Shown here: positions 31,001-41,850 of the stretch, in pieces
How positions within the stretch are numbered: position 1 is the stretch's first letter
Layout of the letters: each line of letters opens with the position of its first letter
Assembly (NCBI GenBank): GCA_016110215.1
Contig: JADWQD010000021.1
Coordinates: 124,001-188,000 of the forward strand
DNA: 64,000 bases
Direction: 5' to 3'
DNA from: Capronia americana
Lineage: Eukaryota; Ascomycota; Eurotiomycetes; Chaetothyriales; Herpotrichiellaceae
Notes under the pieces: model-generated
The model's input: only the letters and a program-made list of their open reading frames with translations
What the model was told of the DNA's origin: nothing
The model's database searches: none
Position numbers and translations under genes: made by a program

Positions 31001-32640
31001 ATGATCAGTGACATATAGATGGATGAAAAGGCCGTGGCTCCCAAGAATGCCCTGTCGCCAATGAACCGTCGAAAGGCTCGTTTGAGATTGGCGCTGAATT
31101 GAGTTGGCAGGTCGACGGTGTAAATGCTGCCTGGTCTCTGCCGCTTAGATTTGATGGCTGAGTGATAGGCTTCGTAATTTGCAAATGCTTCGTTAGAATC
31201 GCTGAATTCTCGGTGATAGTCTTGGAGGTCTGCTCTAAGCTTCGAGTACTCAGGGCTGCTTTGCCAGAGCTTCACAAAATCCTCGGGAGCCCGGGGCACG
31301 CGGTCTTCCCATCCGGGTTTGGCCCGTCGTGCTGTTGGGTCGGTGATGGCTGTGAGGAAGTCCGCTGTTGTCTCGTGCGGACGACACTCAAAGCCCATGT
31401 CTTCAAAATAGCGCTTCGAATCCGGCAGCGTGCCGAAGAATATCTGTTTGCCCAGGTATAGCACCGTCACCTTGTCAAACTGATCAGTCAGACTCTCACC
31501 CGCTTGGTAGAGAGCAACAACAGCCGTCTGCTGGAAAGACTTCGTCATGTCTCGGAGAGTGGTGATGAATTCCAAGGCAGTTGAAGAGTCAAGCCCATGG
31601 GTCGGATTATCCCACATGGTAACAGAGGCGCGTGTTGCGATCTGCAACTGGTTAGATACCAATCACACAATGGTGGGAAAGACTGACACCCTCCGCGAGC
31701 GTTACACGCCTTCGCTCGCCTCCACTGATACCTTGAACATATTCGTTGCCGACTTTGGTCTCGAGAGTATGCTGTATTCCCAGTAGCCTGGAGTATATGC
31801 TCGTCATATCACGAAGGACTTGAGATGTTGACTGTCCAGCGACCTTGGTTCTTGGTGTCTTTACGTCGGAGGCAAAATCTAGCGTTGGGCCGGTGAGAAG
31901 ATGAGGGAAGTGAATGTCGACTGCGTCTATTATTAGCACGGTGATCAAATCGCGAAGCTGAAAAACGCACCGTCCGGGACATAGATTGAATCCCCTTTGA
32001 AGCGTCTCTTAAAATCTCGGGCGTCGACCCCGTTGTACTTGATTTCCCCGGTGATATGCAAGCCGTCTTGTGCCTGGCCGCTCAAGGCTTTGAGTAGCAT
32101 ACTGGACACATTGCCTGGGCGACCCAACACCAGTAGCATCTCACCATTTCTGACTATTCCATCAACGCCATGCAGTAATGGAGTCTCTGATTTTCGTCTC
32201 TTCGATAAGAGACGTCTTGCAGCTTGTGCCGGCCGTAGCAGGACGGCAGCAAATGTAGGCTGAATCCCAAATTGTGCGCCTAACTGAACAGCAGCAATAT
32301 TCGCGAATGCGATTGATGTGCATGACGACTTGTCTGGGAGCTTCCGGCTTTGGAGTAGCTGAGCTAAAACATGAAGCTCTTTTTCGACGCACGCGGACGG
32401 CCCAGGGTCTTGAATTGTAGATGAGGTGGTTCCCACATCTCCTGGAGCGCAGTGTGAGTCCTTCTCCAGGTCCACATCATCAAACGGACCGCCCGACGTG
32501 TCAGCAAGGTCCCTTGTTGGAGGGTCTCTTTGCTCGTGCGAAGGCGTGTGAATTCCTGCTTCTTTGCTTGCGGTGTTCTCTAGACTAAATCCGTGGCTGT
32601 CGCTGTTGGGACCATTCATTCTAGGTGGAGTATTAATCAA
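28034..32640 (-). CDS. PDR-type full-size ABC transporter (ABCG) with degenerate first Walker A
   Basis: Four exons are inferred: 32640-31971, 31920-31688, 31641-28933 and 28873-28034 (1483 aa), with introns of 50, 46 and 59 nt. The order is NBD1-TMD1-NBD2-TMD2 as in Pdr5/Cdr1 drug pumps of the plasma membrane. NBD1 has GRPGNVSSM at the Walker A position (173-181), the signature ISGGERRR (288-295) and Walker B-like VTMWDNPTHGLDSS. NBD2 has intact Walker A GESGAGKTT (about residue 866), the family-type signature LNIEQRKR and Walker B LLFLDEPTSGLDS (about 993). Fungal PDR pumps normally have GRPGSGCST in NBD1; here the glycine and following residues are also lost. Each TMD has about six hydrophobic segments and a Cys-bearing extracellular loop. 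It is divergent from an epoxide hydrolase, suggesting a xenobiotic response. Confidence 0.92.
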
Positions 32641-33786
32641 GGTATGAGTTCAAGAGAATTGACAGAAAGGGTCATGGCAGGACTAGCCAAGACAACGTTC
32701 GAGGGAGTAGAAGAGCGGTTTCTGATATAGTCAATCGGCAATCCCGACACGAGATGAAGGTGCCCGCAACAATGAGCGACATTGTGGGCGGAAGGTCGCT
32801 TTCCATGAACGCATAAAGAGGTACATCACTGCTACGGGACCGAGAGGGACCCGAGTTTTGGACCCCGAGTGCACCGAGCATGGCTCCCTGTAGAGAATGC
32901 TCCAATCATGAGGTGAAGCAAGTAGTGTCGATTGCCATCAGACTGGGTGGTGAAATGAAATATGCTGAGGGAGTGGTAAGAGAATCAGACGACAATCTGC
33001 CTTCGGAGTTTCATGCCCCGCCGGTGTACGCAACAATACCGTATCTGGCCGGTATGGATCTCGCGCTAACTGTATCAAATCCAGATCGGGCCACTCAACT
33101 CCATTATAACTTTCCGCACAACTCCACGTCGGCACTGCAAAATCGCTAATCCGTTCACATCACCTGAACGGCTTTGCCTTCATGAGATCAGAGTGAAATA
33201 TAAGCAAGTTTACGACTGAGATTAAATTTGGCCCAGAGGGCGCGCCACACTTTACTTGCTTCTAGCTATCTTAGACTAGACAGTCATAAGGGAGCTGTGC
33301 GTTCCTTTGCTTCAGAACTGACTGTGAATAGAGGTGCTCACCAAGCGTCGTACAGTAAGAGAAACTGAATAGATTGTGAGCACTTGTGCAGCACTCAACC
33401 ATGGCCAGCAGTCGATGACTACAGCGCTTGAGCATCTGAGCACTCTCAGACAGTGTCAATTTCCATCCCTCGTGGCTTTCTCGTACTGGAGCGGCATGCA
33501 CATGAACGCGCAGCAGGACCCGGCGATGCAAATTGAGGAATGTTGCCCCAGACTGGTGTGGCACTGATTAGTCAGTCACATTAGTCGCTTTGCGATATCC
33601 GTCTCCTGACGCGGTCTGTATCCTGATCGTACTGCTCTCAGTCGGACCAATGGCTAATCTCCGCAAACCTTCTCCGCATCATTAACGTCGAGGTCCCTTC
33701 GTGAATCATCTACACCTCAGCGCAACAATAGTGGCACCGTGGCACTCTGATCTCAGTCTCGACATTTCCCGGACACCGCCAGCGCA
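32641..33786. promoter_or_regulatory. Divergent promoter, PDR transporter / epoxide hydrolase
   Basis: This 1.15-kb region has no supported gene. An inverted repeat ATACCG-N8-CGGTAT lies at 33036-33055; everted CCG/CGG pairs are a Zn2Cys6 binding geometry, including that of some multidrug-resistance regulators. Its role is inferred only from pattern and position. Confidence 0.4.
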
Positions 33787-35072
33787 ATGCTCGATATGGG
33801 TATATCACCCTTCAAGATCGACATACCCAGAGATGAAGTGGACCGGCTTAGATGGAAACTGCAAGACACGAGGCTCCCAAAAGAGTCGATTGTTCCTGGG
33901 GCAGACAGCGATTACGGTACGCCATGTCGGGGATAGCTTCACTCCAGTTCTAACATTGTACATTTCGCACAGGCCCTCCTATAGATTGGTTCCGTCGCCT
34001 CTACAACACATGGCTCCATGATTTTGACTGGACCTCGGTTCAAACGCGCCTTAACCGGCATGACCACTTCATTGCCGACATTGAAGACGAGCCTTTCACC
34101 CTCAAGGTTCATTTCACACACACGAAATCTTCCAGCGATGATGCCATCCCGCTCATGCTCATCCACGGCTGGCCTGGCTCCTTCCACGAGTTTGACCGTG
34201 TGGTTGACGCCTTCTCCAGTCCAGAGGAGCCATCGGACCGCGCATTTCACGTCGTCGTCCCCAGCTTGCCAGGTTTCTGCTGGTCTTCTTCCCCTCCACG
34301 ACGAGGTTGGACCATGCAAGATACCGCTCGAGTGTTCAACAAACTCATGAGGCAGCTCGGATATCACAGCTATGTGGTGCAGGCTGGGGACTGGGGCTCA
34401 TTCGTTGCTCGCGAGCTGGGCGCCAAGTTTGAAGAATGCAAAGCTGTGCATTTCAACTTCTGCCCCGTCGAGTTAGACCCGAGTATCACCGACTTGACGC
34501 CTCGGGAGAAGATCATCCAGCAGAGGCAGCACGATTGGCTGGACAACCACCTGGGCTATGCAGTTGTCATGCGCACCCGTCCGCAGACCATCGGCATCGC
34601 TCTAACAGACAACCCAGTCGGTATACTTGCATGGGTCGGCGAGAAATACATCGAGGCCGTCCACCCATCAAAGATCGACCCACCAGATCCAACCTGGGAC
34701 CGAGCAATTCTCACGACGTGCAGCTTGTACTACTTCACGGACTGTATCATGTCTTCGTCGTTGCCATACTTTGAGGGCGTGAAGCATTCTGATTTCGGGA
34801 ATTTCTTCCTCAAGAAGGAGAATTATGTCGGTGTCCCGATGGGGTATACAAGTTTTCTGTATGATACGAGGCCCGGGACGGAGAGGAGTGTAAAACAGAC
34901 AGGGAACTTGGTATTTTACAATGGTGAGTCCTTGGTGACAGGCTGATGACACGGCCCTGTCAGCTAATTTTGCACAGAGTGGGATTATGGCGGCCATTTT
35001 GCAGCGCTAGAACAGCCCGAGGTCATTCTTCGTGACTGCAGGAAGTTCTTTGGGCAGTGGTTCAATCCTTGA
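33787..35072 (+). CDS. Epoxide hydrolase, microsomal-type with EHN domain
   Basis: Three exons are inferred: 33787-33916, 33973-34923 and 34978-35072 (391 aa). It opens epoxides to diols through a covalent ester. The N-terminal EHN domain is seen in PFKIDIPRDEVDRLRWKLQDTRLP and PPIDWFRRLYNTWLHDFDW. The alpha/beta-hydrolase core has the oxyanion motif HGWPGS (108-113), the nucleophile Asp183 in AGDWGS, and the histidine in WDYGGHFAALEQPE, which is only completed by joining the last exon. Fungal members lack the membrane anchor of the mammalian enzyme, and none is seen here. Divergence from the PDR pump suggests detoxification or aromatic/terpenoid epoxide turnover. The start at 33787 is used; the second Met (residue 4) is an alternative. 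Confidence 0.9.
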
Positions 35073-36305
35073 TCCAGGTCTGGTGGTGGGTTGAATATTC
35101 AGTTGACAACTGCCGGGCCTCAATTCTTCAGACTCTCAGATAACACCTTGTTGAATGCAGATGGTGGTACAGAATGGTCGGGAAAGACGCTGAGTGAAAC
35201 AGGCTTTGTCCATGATCTCTGGGCGTCTTCGGCAGGATATGCCCTCTTTTCCAAGGACCGGAGCACACATTCGACGCCACGGCTTCCATGGACTTAGTAT
35301 CTCTCGGACACGTCAACTCCTTCACAGCTCGGCGTTGCATCCAGCGCCAGCCAGCACTGGCCCCCTTCGCTCCGGTCCGACCCTTAACGCTGAGAAGGAC
35401 GGCCTCTAAACATTTCGCTTTCCTCGGTGGCTGTGATGGGCCCCTGAACCGATCAACGACGTCATGCCATGCCGGCTATCCTAGGTCGGTGCTAGGGGAC
35501 AGCGGCCTCCTGTACCGACGCTTGGACCCATTTCAAACTCATCTTTCACACTTTCTACTCCTTCTCCATTCACATCTCGATGCTATTCACCTCGAGAATG
35601 CAAGATAGTCGATATGCCGTAGATGGCAGAGTTCATTCGACGCGAAAAGTTGCGAGGAGTGGAGCTCGGTGCTGACCGCGACATTTCCGGCCTACGACAC
35701 TGGTTCTCTAGCTTTCCCAATGCGGGAGCCCAGGCCCGGTTCTCTAAGCGACGATTTGGTCCTTAACCGATGCTTCTCTCGCAGACTTGGCCACCAGTAG
35801 CATCCGCCTGGCTGCGGAGGACATGTAGTCGACACCGAGCTCGCCGAAGTCGATGCCCCGACTCCTTCCATCTGTCTGGTCCTCCAAGCGAAGCCTTTTC
35901 CCAAAGAGGCATCTATCACTTGCCGGCTTTATTGCAGCATATTACAGATACGACGCGTCCTTAGGTAAGAATGCAGCTTAAGTATTCTCCTGCTTGCGTG
36001 CCCGCGATTTTACTGGTTGTGACTGGTGCCCTCTCCTTGCGCGCCATTGAACGTTGGTGAGGTGAACAGCAATTCCGCTGATAAGGAGCAACTTTTTCTC
36101 CGTTCCTTCAGGTCGGAAGTACCTAGATACAAGAACCTTTTCATCGACCATCCTTGATCGTCCCACTCTGGCCCCGTCAAATCGATCCGAGGTACTTGGT
36201 ACCACAACGGCTCTTTGCCGAGCGTAAGAGCAATCCTTGTAGAGGGGCATCTTCTGCCCAAGTCCCGCCGTCTGCGAAAGACAAATTCCGGGTGACACTG
36301 AACAG
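35073..36305. other. 1.2-kb gap between epoxide hydrolase and regulator-like gene
   Basis: Several short ORFs overlap on both strands but none shows recognisable protein character. I see no repeat or element here. Confidence 0.45.
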
Positions 36306-38192
36306 ATGGCATCAAAGACAGCTACCTTCCAGTTTGTGGACTCGCATCCAGCCCGTGGAACCAAGCATGATCAGGAGCTGCTCAGGGCCGAAGCTCGCTC
36401 TCATGCCGCCAAGGTCTCACATGCGAGGAGGGCAAGACAAGTTGATCAACATGACGATGAGAGCTCAGTCGCATCTGGCACACAATCTGTCCTAGTGCCG
36501 ACCATTCCCTCATCAACAAGCAGTGCCGAACTAACCACGTCGATCGCTCCTCCTTCTCAGAGTGTCCCACAGTCCTTGTCGGAGCGTCCTGTCCGACCCT
36601 GGCAAAAGTTCAATCAGAAGGATGTACCGTTCAAGAGGTTTCGTGTTGGCGCATATCAGCCTGCGAGAAAAGCAGCGAAACAAGTCGATGTGCCGACCGA
36701 TGACCGTGAGAGACAGCCCAACATACAAACCACGGCGGATGAGCTAGTTGTTCGGTCCTTCGTTCCCACGCTGCGAGGCAACTCGGACCCTTTCAATGCG
36801 ACGGTTGTCCATCTCACTCCGGTTGAGCATGTACTGCTGCAACAGGCTCGCGACCAGTTGATCTGGTCCGTTTGGCCCTCGGAGATAGCAATTCGTCACA
36901 ACAAGGATGCCATTGCTCATAGCTCCTGGAAGATCGTCCCTCCTACCTTGCACGACGAGGCCGCAAATTACGCCCTTGTAGCCCAGTCATATTACAGCCG
37001 CGCCACTCGGCAGCGTGCGGCAGGACTACCACCCGACAGAGGGTTGGTCCTGGCGGAGAAATACAAATTCCAGGCCCTGAGAGGTCTCCAAGAGCAACTG
37101 GAAGTGAATCGCCAATCTCCAGGAGACCGCCAGCGGCTGAGAGGGATGTTCCTGACCTGTTGTTGGCTAGCCGGCAGCGAATTGCTCTGTCACAACTGGG
37201 ACGCGGCGGAGCTGCACTACAAGGCGATGCGGCAAATGGTCGACTTGAGCGGTGGCTGGAGTGCCTTCTCGCGCATGGAGAGGGAGATCCTGGTCACTGC
37301 GGCGTGTTTCATGGCTACGGGAAAGCGCTCTCGACCAGTGATCGAAATCGACGACTTCGACCCGGGATATTGGCAGACGTACAAGGCATCGAAGCCTGTT
37401 CCGCCGGATGGCTTGGATCTGGACGTTCCCCAAGAAGACCTTAATTCGTCAACGCCTGCGCTGACCGCTGTGCCGCCTCGACTTAGGAAGTTTTTCGACG
37501 AGTTCAGAGAACTCCTTGCGGTCGAAGAGATCAAGCTGCAGCACAGGTCCTCCAGAAAACCCAGCGCCGTTCAAATGTTTCGCTGGTCTCACGCTAGAAG
37601 AATCGCGGTACGGGGACGAGGCCTGCACTATTGGTGTGATTTGCTCGACGAGGCAAAAGCCAGTGGCGCACCCATCATCATGCCGATCGGCACGCCTTTG
37701 GCAGTCACGTTCGACTTTGCGCTCTGCATCGCGACACGTTGCTTCGACCGGTGTATCTTCGACGACCATTATCTGCCTGGTGGCGTGTACGCGGAAAGCA
37801 AGCGTTATCACATGGAACTGTTGAGCGTCATGCAGCCACTTCGGCCTGTCGCCGACGACTTCTCGCTCGTCCCGGACGAACATACCTTTGACGTCCTCTG
37901 GATCTATTCCGTCGGAGCGTATGTCGAAGATGTTTTTATGCGACCTGAGCTGGAGAAGAAAGGTCCCTTGTCGGGCCCGTCACTTCCCGAATTCGCGAAA
38001 CGGTTTTTCAGTACTCGGTTCAGCTACCTAGCCGCCGCGAACTTACAGTTTACCAAGTTCGAGGACATTTCCCGGTTTTTGCGCGAGAATTACCTATATT
38101 GTCCACGCCTGCAAGACCAGAGTCTGCGGAAATTGGTGAGCTTCAGTACGGCTGAACCGTTGACCCTGGAGGAGGTGCTCAGTGGGCCATAG
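36306..38192 (+). CDS. Fungal regulator-like protein without a Zn2Cys6 cluster
   Basis: Single exon, 628 aa. It begins FQFVDSHPARGTKHDQELLRAEARSHAAKVSHARRARQ, a basic N-terminal signature (FxFV, then RSHAAK.SH.RR) common to a large set of Pezizomycotina proteins. These carry a fungal-specific transcription factor region (DUF3468/fungal_trans_2-like) but no zinc cluster. The central part (LHDEAANYALVAQSYYSRAT, RGMFLTCCWLAGSELLC, LHYKAMRQMVDLSGGWSAF) is the helical regulatory region. No Cys-rich motif is present. Whether it binds DNA directly or acts as a cofactor is unknown. No neighbour is an evident target. Confidence 0.75.
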   Translation: MASKTATFQFVDSHPARGTKHDQELLRAEARSHAAKVSHARRARQVDQHDDESSVASGTQSVLVPTIPSSTSSAELTTSIAPPSQSVPQSLSERPVRPWQKFNQKDVPFKRFRVGAYQPARKAAKQVDVPTDDRERQPNIQTTADELVVRSFVPTLRGNSDPFNATVVHLTPVEHVLLQQARDQLIWSVWPSEIAIRHNKDAIAHSSWKIVPPTLHDEAANYALVAQSYYSRATRQRAAGLPPDRGLVLAEKYKFQALRGLQEQLEVNRQSPGDRQRLRGMFLTCCWLAGSELLCHNWDAAELHYKAMRQMVDLSGGWSAFSRMEREILVTAACFMATGKRSRPVIEIDDFDPGYWQTYKASKPVPPDGLDLDVPQEDLNSSTPALTAVPPRLRKFFDEFRELLAVEEIKLQHRSSRKPSAVQMFRWSHARRIAVRGRGLHYWCDLLDEAKASGAPIIMPIGTPLAVTFDFALCIATRCFDRCIFDDHYLPGGVYAESKRYHMELLSVMQPLRPVADDFSLVPDEHTFDVLWIYSVGAYVEDVFMRPELEKKGPLSGPSLPEFAKRFFSTRFSYLAAANLQFTKFEDISRFLRENYLYCPRLQDQSLRKLVSFSTAEPLTLEEVLSGP

Positions 38193-38712
38193 GTGGGAAA
38201 AGACGCCGTCCGGGTCAGACAGGCCAGACAGGTTAATGGGCGGATATCCGAGAGAAGAAGGGCATAGGGGATCCTATCCATAACGAGTTTCCACGATATA
38301 GTCACAGTCTTTCGTGCTCAGAGCATATATAATTCGTTAATGAATAATTAAAAAGCTCGATCGAACATGAAGCAGCCTCTTGTGGGTGGTTAGGAGTTGG
38401 CTGGTCACGTGATGATGAGATCCCACGTGCATTGACGTCATAGCAACTTTGCGAGCACCGCGAGTTCGGCTCAATTAAATCTCAATCGAATCTCAAGCAG
38501 CGCGGAGGCTGAACATTTTTCTTCCCGTCAGCAACCCAGAACGGGCCGGTAGTATATAGAATCAGGAGCATACAGGACACGGGACAGCGCGTGGACCTTG
38601 ACCTTGGTCTCTATCCCGTCAAGACCGGTGCACTCTCGCAATCGATCAGTCCGAGGCCGAATCAGCACCATGCGACACAGGTGATAATCGATAATGTGCG
38701 CGCGACAACGCT
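38193..38712. promoter_or_regulatory. Promoter of MRS2-like gene with two CACGTG and one CRE
   Basis: Within 36 bp lie TCACGTGA (38405-38412), CACGTG (38424-38429) and the palindromic CRE TGACGTCA (38433-38440), about 270-310 bp before the start. CACGTG binds bHLH factors (Cbf1/Pho4-type) and TGACGTCA binds bZIP CREB/ATF factors. An A/T-rich stretch at 38325-38352 probably belongs to the upstream gene's 3' region. Confidence 0.55.
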
Positions 38713-40215
38713 ATGAGCATTTGTTCTTCACCGCTCCGGGTGCCGAGCTTGAGCTGGAGCTCACCCTCGTGCCTGTCTCTGTCCCTGATCGCCAAGTGCT
38801 CGTCTTTCCGGCAAGCAGGTGTGCGAGTCCCAGTGCCACTCCAGCGGCCTCACACCCGTTCCTTATCGTCGACCAAGATTGAAGACCCTCGACAGATACA
38901 AGTCGATATACGACGGCCTTGCATCCCGACGACTCCTTCGCCATCAAGGCCATTGTCGCCGCCATGGAGCCGCGCGACATCCACCCAGAGACTCGCCACA
39001 GGCCAGGACACCCGCCTTGTAGATTCGGCGCTCGACACCAAGAACGGCAAGATCACATGTGTCTATTTCGACAAGTCCGGCCGCGTGGATAGCCGGCACA
39101 AAGAGAAACCCCTACAGCTGACCAAGGCGGAGATCGCGGCCCAGTTCGAGCTTCGCCACCGTGACCTGCGAGACATCGATCTGCGGAGCGAGGGCGTCAC
39201 GCGTATCCTCGTCCGCCCATCGACCATCCTGCTGCAGTTCTTCCAACTCTGCATGATTGTCCAGGCCGACGAAGCGCTCCTCATCAACAACGCTGCTCCT
39301 GCTGCGGTTGAGACGCATGCGGATCCCCACGAAGAAGATGACGATGCCGCCGCCGCCGCCGCGACCGACAAGGTACATGACTCTGAGCTTGATGAACAAG
39401 CCCAAGCCCGCCAGCGGGAGCAACAGCAGCAGTTCTACAACGATTTCGAGCTGCGCATGTCGGCCCCTTCGGCCGAAACTGCCGATCTCCCCGAACTGCC
39501 GTACGAGCTGCGCGCCGTCGAGGCTGCGCTCGTGGCGGTCCTCTCTTCACTGCGCGGGGACTTCGTCACGGCACGCCGGCGGGCCGAAGACGCGGCGCGC
39601 AGCCTGCGGCTCGACTCGGGCGCCGGCTCGATCGGGCTGGACCGCGTGTTCGAGCGGACGCAGGCGCTCGCCAAGATCGAGCAAAAGGCCCGCCTGGTGC
39701 GCGACACGATCCGCGATGTGCTCGACGCCGACGACGACCTGGCGGGCATGTACCTGACCGACCGGCTCGCAGGGAGGCCGCACGACGTGTCCGACCACCA
39801 GGAGGCCGAGTACATGCTGGAGGCGTACCACAAGGCCGCGGACACGCTGGTCGAGGCCGCGCAGGCCGTCATCGACGTCCTGCGCAAGAAGGAGAACACG
39901 TTCCGCTCGTCCCTGGCCGTGCAGCGCAACCAGATCATGTTCCTCGAGGCCAGGATCGCCATCCACACCCTGGGCTTAGCCGCGGGGACGTTGGTCGCCG
40001 GCCTGTTTGGCATGAACCTGGTCAACTACCTCGAGGAGGCCCCCTACGGGTTCTTCTACATCACCGGCACGTGCATCGTGCTGAGTTCACTGTTTTCCAT
40101 GTACGGCATGCGGAGTTATTGGCGCATCCAGAGTCTGAAGGGGATCCAGCGGTCGAAGGCGGGTGGGCGTGAGCGTGAGCGTGCGCGTGCGCGGCGGCGG
40201 CGGGGTTGGTGGTGA
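38713..40215 (+). CDS. CorA/MRS2-type mitochondrial magnesium channel
   Basis: Single exon, 500 aa. Mrs2/Lpe10 proteins form pentameric Mg2+ channels in the inner mitochondrial membrane. The key mark is the GMN motif at residues 433-435 (GLFGMNLV) at the end of TM1, followed by a short acidic loop (NYLEEAPYGF) and TM2 (ITGTCIVLSSLFSMYG). The conserved DLRDIDLRSEG and RPSTILLQFFQLCMIVQADEALLI match the N-terminal matrix domain, and QRNQIMFLEARI precedes TM1. Residues 1-60 are basic/Ser-rich and look like a mitochondrial presequence. An acidic/Ala low-complexity insertion (around residue 205) and a very Arg-rich C-terminal tail are unusual. The Mg2+ role is known for the family; distinguishing MRS2 from LPE10/MFM1 is not possible by eye. 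Confidence 0.87.
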   Translation: MSICSSPLRVPSLSWSSPSCLSLSLIAKCSSFRQAGVRVPVPLQRPHTRSLSSTKIEDPRQIQVDIRRPCIPTTPSPSRPLSPPWSRATSTQRLATGQDTRLVDSALDTKNGKITCVYFDKSGRVDSRHKEKPLQLTKAEIAAQFELRHRDLRDIDLRSEGVTRILVRPSTILLQFFQLCMIVQADEALLINNAAPAAVETHADPHEEDDDAAAAAATDKVHDSELDEQAQARQREQQQQFYNDFELRMSAPSAETADLPELPYELRAVEAALVAVLSSLRGDFVTARRRAEDAARSLRLDSGAGSIGLDRVFERTQALAKIEQKARLVRDTIRDVLDADDDLAGMYLTDRLAGRPHDVSDHQEAEYMLEAYHKAADTLVEAAQAVIDVLRKKENTFRSSLAVQRNQIMFLEARIAIHTLGLAAGTLVAGLFGMNLVNYLEEAPYGFFYITGTCIVLSSLFSMYGMRSYWRIQSLKGIQRSKAGGRERERARARRRRGWW

Positions 40216-40955
40216 TCGAGGATCCCCTGCCTTGCTAGAGATTGAGATGTGAGGATCAGGGAGGATTTTCGTTTCCTGCTCGAGGGTTCACGATGTCGTC
40301 GTGTCGTCATAATTCTTGTTGATTTGAGGTACAAGGATGGAATACAAACCTCTTGGACCAACGTCCGTTCGATTCGTTCCGTACGCTCTGAAATGTTGGA
40401 GAGCGAGGCTTCAAAAAAGATGAAAAGCGGGTTCCCATACCTGCGTGTCTGACATCCCCACGACTGTGTCCTACGGATCCCTGTGCTAATCACTACTCCA
40501 CCTCGGGGAGGTCACTGGGGATGTTTGAACTTTCACGGTCCTTGATGTCCCGTATGAAGTGGAGCAAGACACCCATCCCATGTGGCGTCTGGCTACGAAT
40601 TAGTGTCGCTGTGTTGAAGGTGCCCCGTCGGAATGTTGCCGAGCGTGCAGACGAGAAACCTTACTCTCCGCGGATCTCGTGCTGTTCCTTGCGGAGGTGA
40701 GGGGGCTGGAGGGCTTTCGATCATCTACGCAACAGGTCTGACCAAGCAACGCTCGACTGACCGTTTGTGCTTGTTGCAATCGTACTTGAGATAGAGGATG
40801 TAGACGGTCCCTATACGAAGAATTGGAGGTCCAACGGTGACCTGCAGGTCTGGAACACGAGTTGACCACCGAGATACTAGCTGGTAACCACTAGGTTCAA
40901 CCACGGCTATATAAGATGGTAACCATGGAACCGTAGGTATAGGGGGTTTCAAGAC
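40216..40955. other. Gap between convergent MRS2-like gene and GST
   Basis: 740 bp with no supported gene or repeat; it contains the 3' ends of both neighbours. Confidence 0.5.
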
Positions 40956-41850
40956 TTAGTTTGGCACCATCCCAACCTGGGCCATGGCGGACCTTCTATC
41001 GTTGATCACCTTGACCACGGCCGGACGGGCCATCATCCTCTGCTGCCAGGCATTGTAAGCAGGGAAGTCCTTCTCGATATCGATGGTTAGCTCGCTTGCG
41101 CCCCGGCTGTAAAGCCACGGAACCAGCATGTTCCAGGTCACAAATGAGAGATCAGCAATGGTCCTGTGATGCCCGAATTAGAGCGTGATGGTTGGATGAA
41201 GCCGAATCGACTGGAGGTTTTACAGTTTATCTCCAACGAGATAGTCCCTGCCTTGCAAGTGCCTATCCAGAACTCCGATGACTCGCTTGATTTCTTTGAG
41301 ATATCTGTCGATCGCACTTTGGACCTTCTCTTCGTGGTACAAGATGAACCAAGACGCTTGGCCAAAATATGGCCCTTGACCGGACATCTAGACGCCAGGA
41401 GTATTGATCTGAGCATAGTAACGCAAGCTGCCAAGGCGATCGTACCTGAAAATAGAGCCATTGCTTCATTTGCCATTTCTCGGGAGAAGTGGTATAGGTG
41501 AAAACGAGCTCCTTATCGTACGTCTCGACAAGATATTCGATGATTGCGACAGATTCCCAAACTGTCACGCCGGTATTTGGGTCCTCGATCGCGGGAGCTC
41601 GCCCGTTTGGGTTGATCTTCTCGAAAGGATCTTTCTTCATCTCCGGCTTATCTATATTCTTTGTCAATAGACATACACCAGCGATGTTCGTTATATACCC
41701 AAGAATCTGGTGACATATGGAAGCTTAAGCTCTTCCAAAGCGACAGCCACTTTCCACGGATTCGTGCCTCGTCCTAGGACCATCAGCTTAGGGTTAAAGA
41801 TGACTCTTGAACGACACACTATAGCTGTAGAGAACAATGGGCTCAATCAT
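40956..41850 (-). CDS. Glutathione S-transferase, Ure2/GstA-type
   Basis: Five exons are inferred: 41850-41820, 41773-41699, 41651-41446, 41387-41224 and 41163-40956 (227 aa). The spliced N-terminal thioredoxin-like domain reads PIVLYSYRRGTNPWKVA, then INPNGRAPAIEDPNTG and WESVAIIEYL. The all-helical C-terminal domain has KQWLYFQMSGQGPYFGQASW and DYLVGDKLTIADLSFVTWN, typical of Ure2-like fungal GSTs. It conjugates glutathione to electrophiles or reduces peroxides. Exon 1 (31 nt) and the first intron (46 nt) are the least certain part. The upstream region holds a CGG-N7-CCG element (42055-42067) resembling the cluster B motif. This raises the possibility of co-regulation with the genes to the right. 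Confidence 0.83.
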
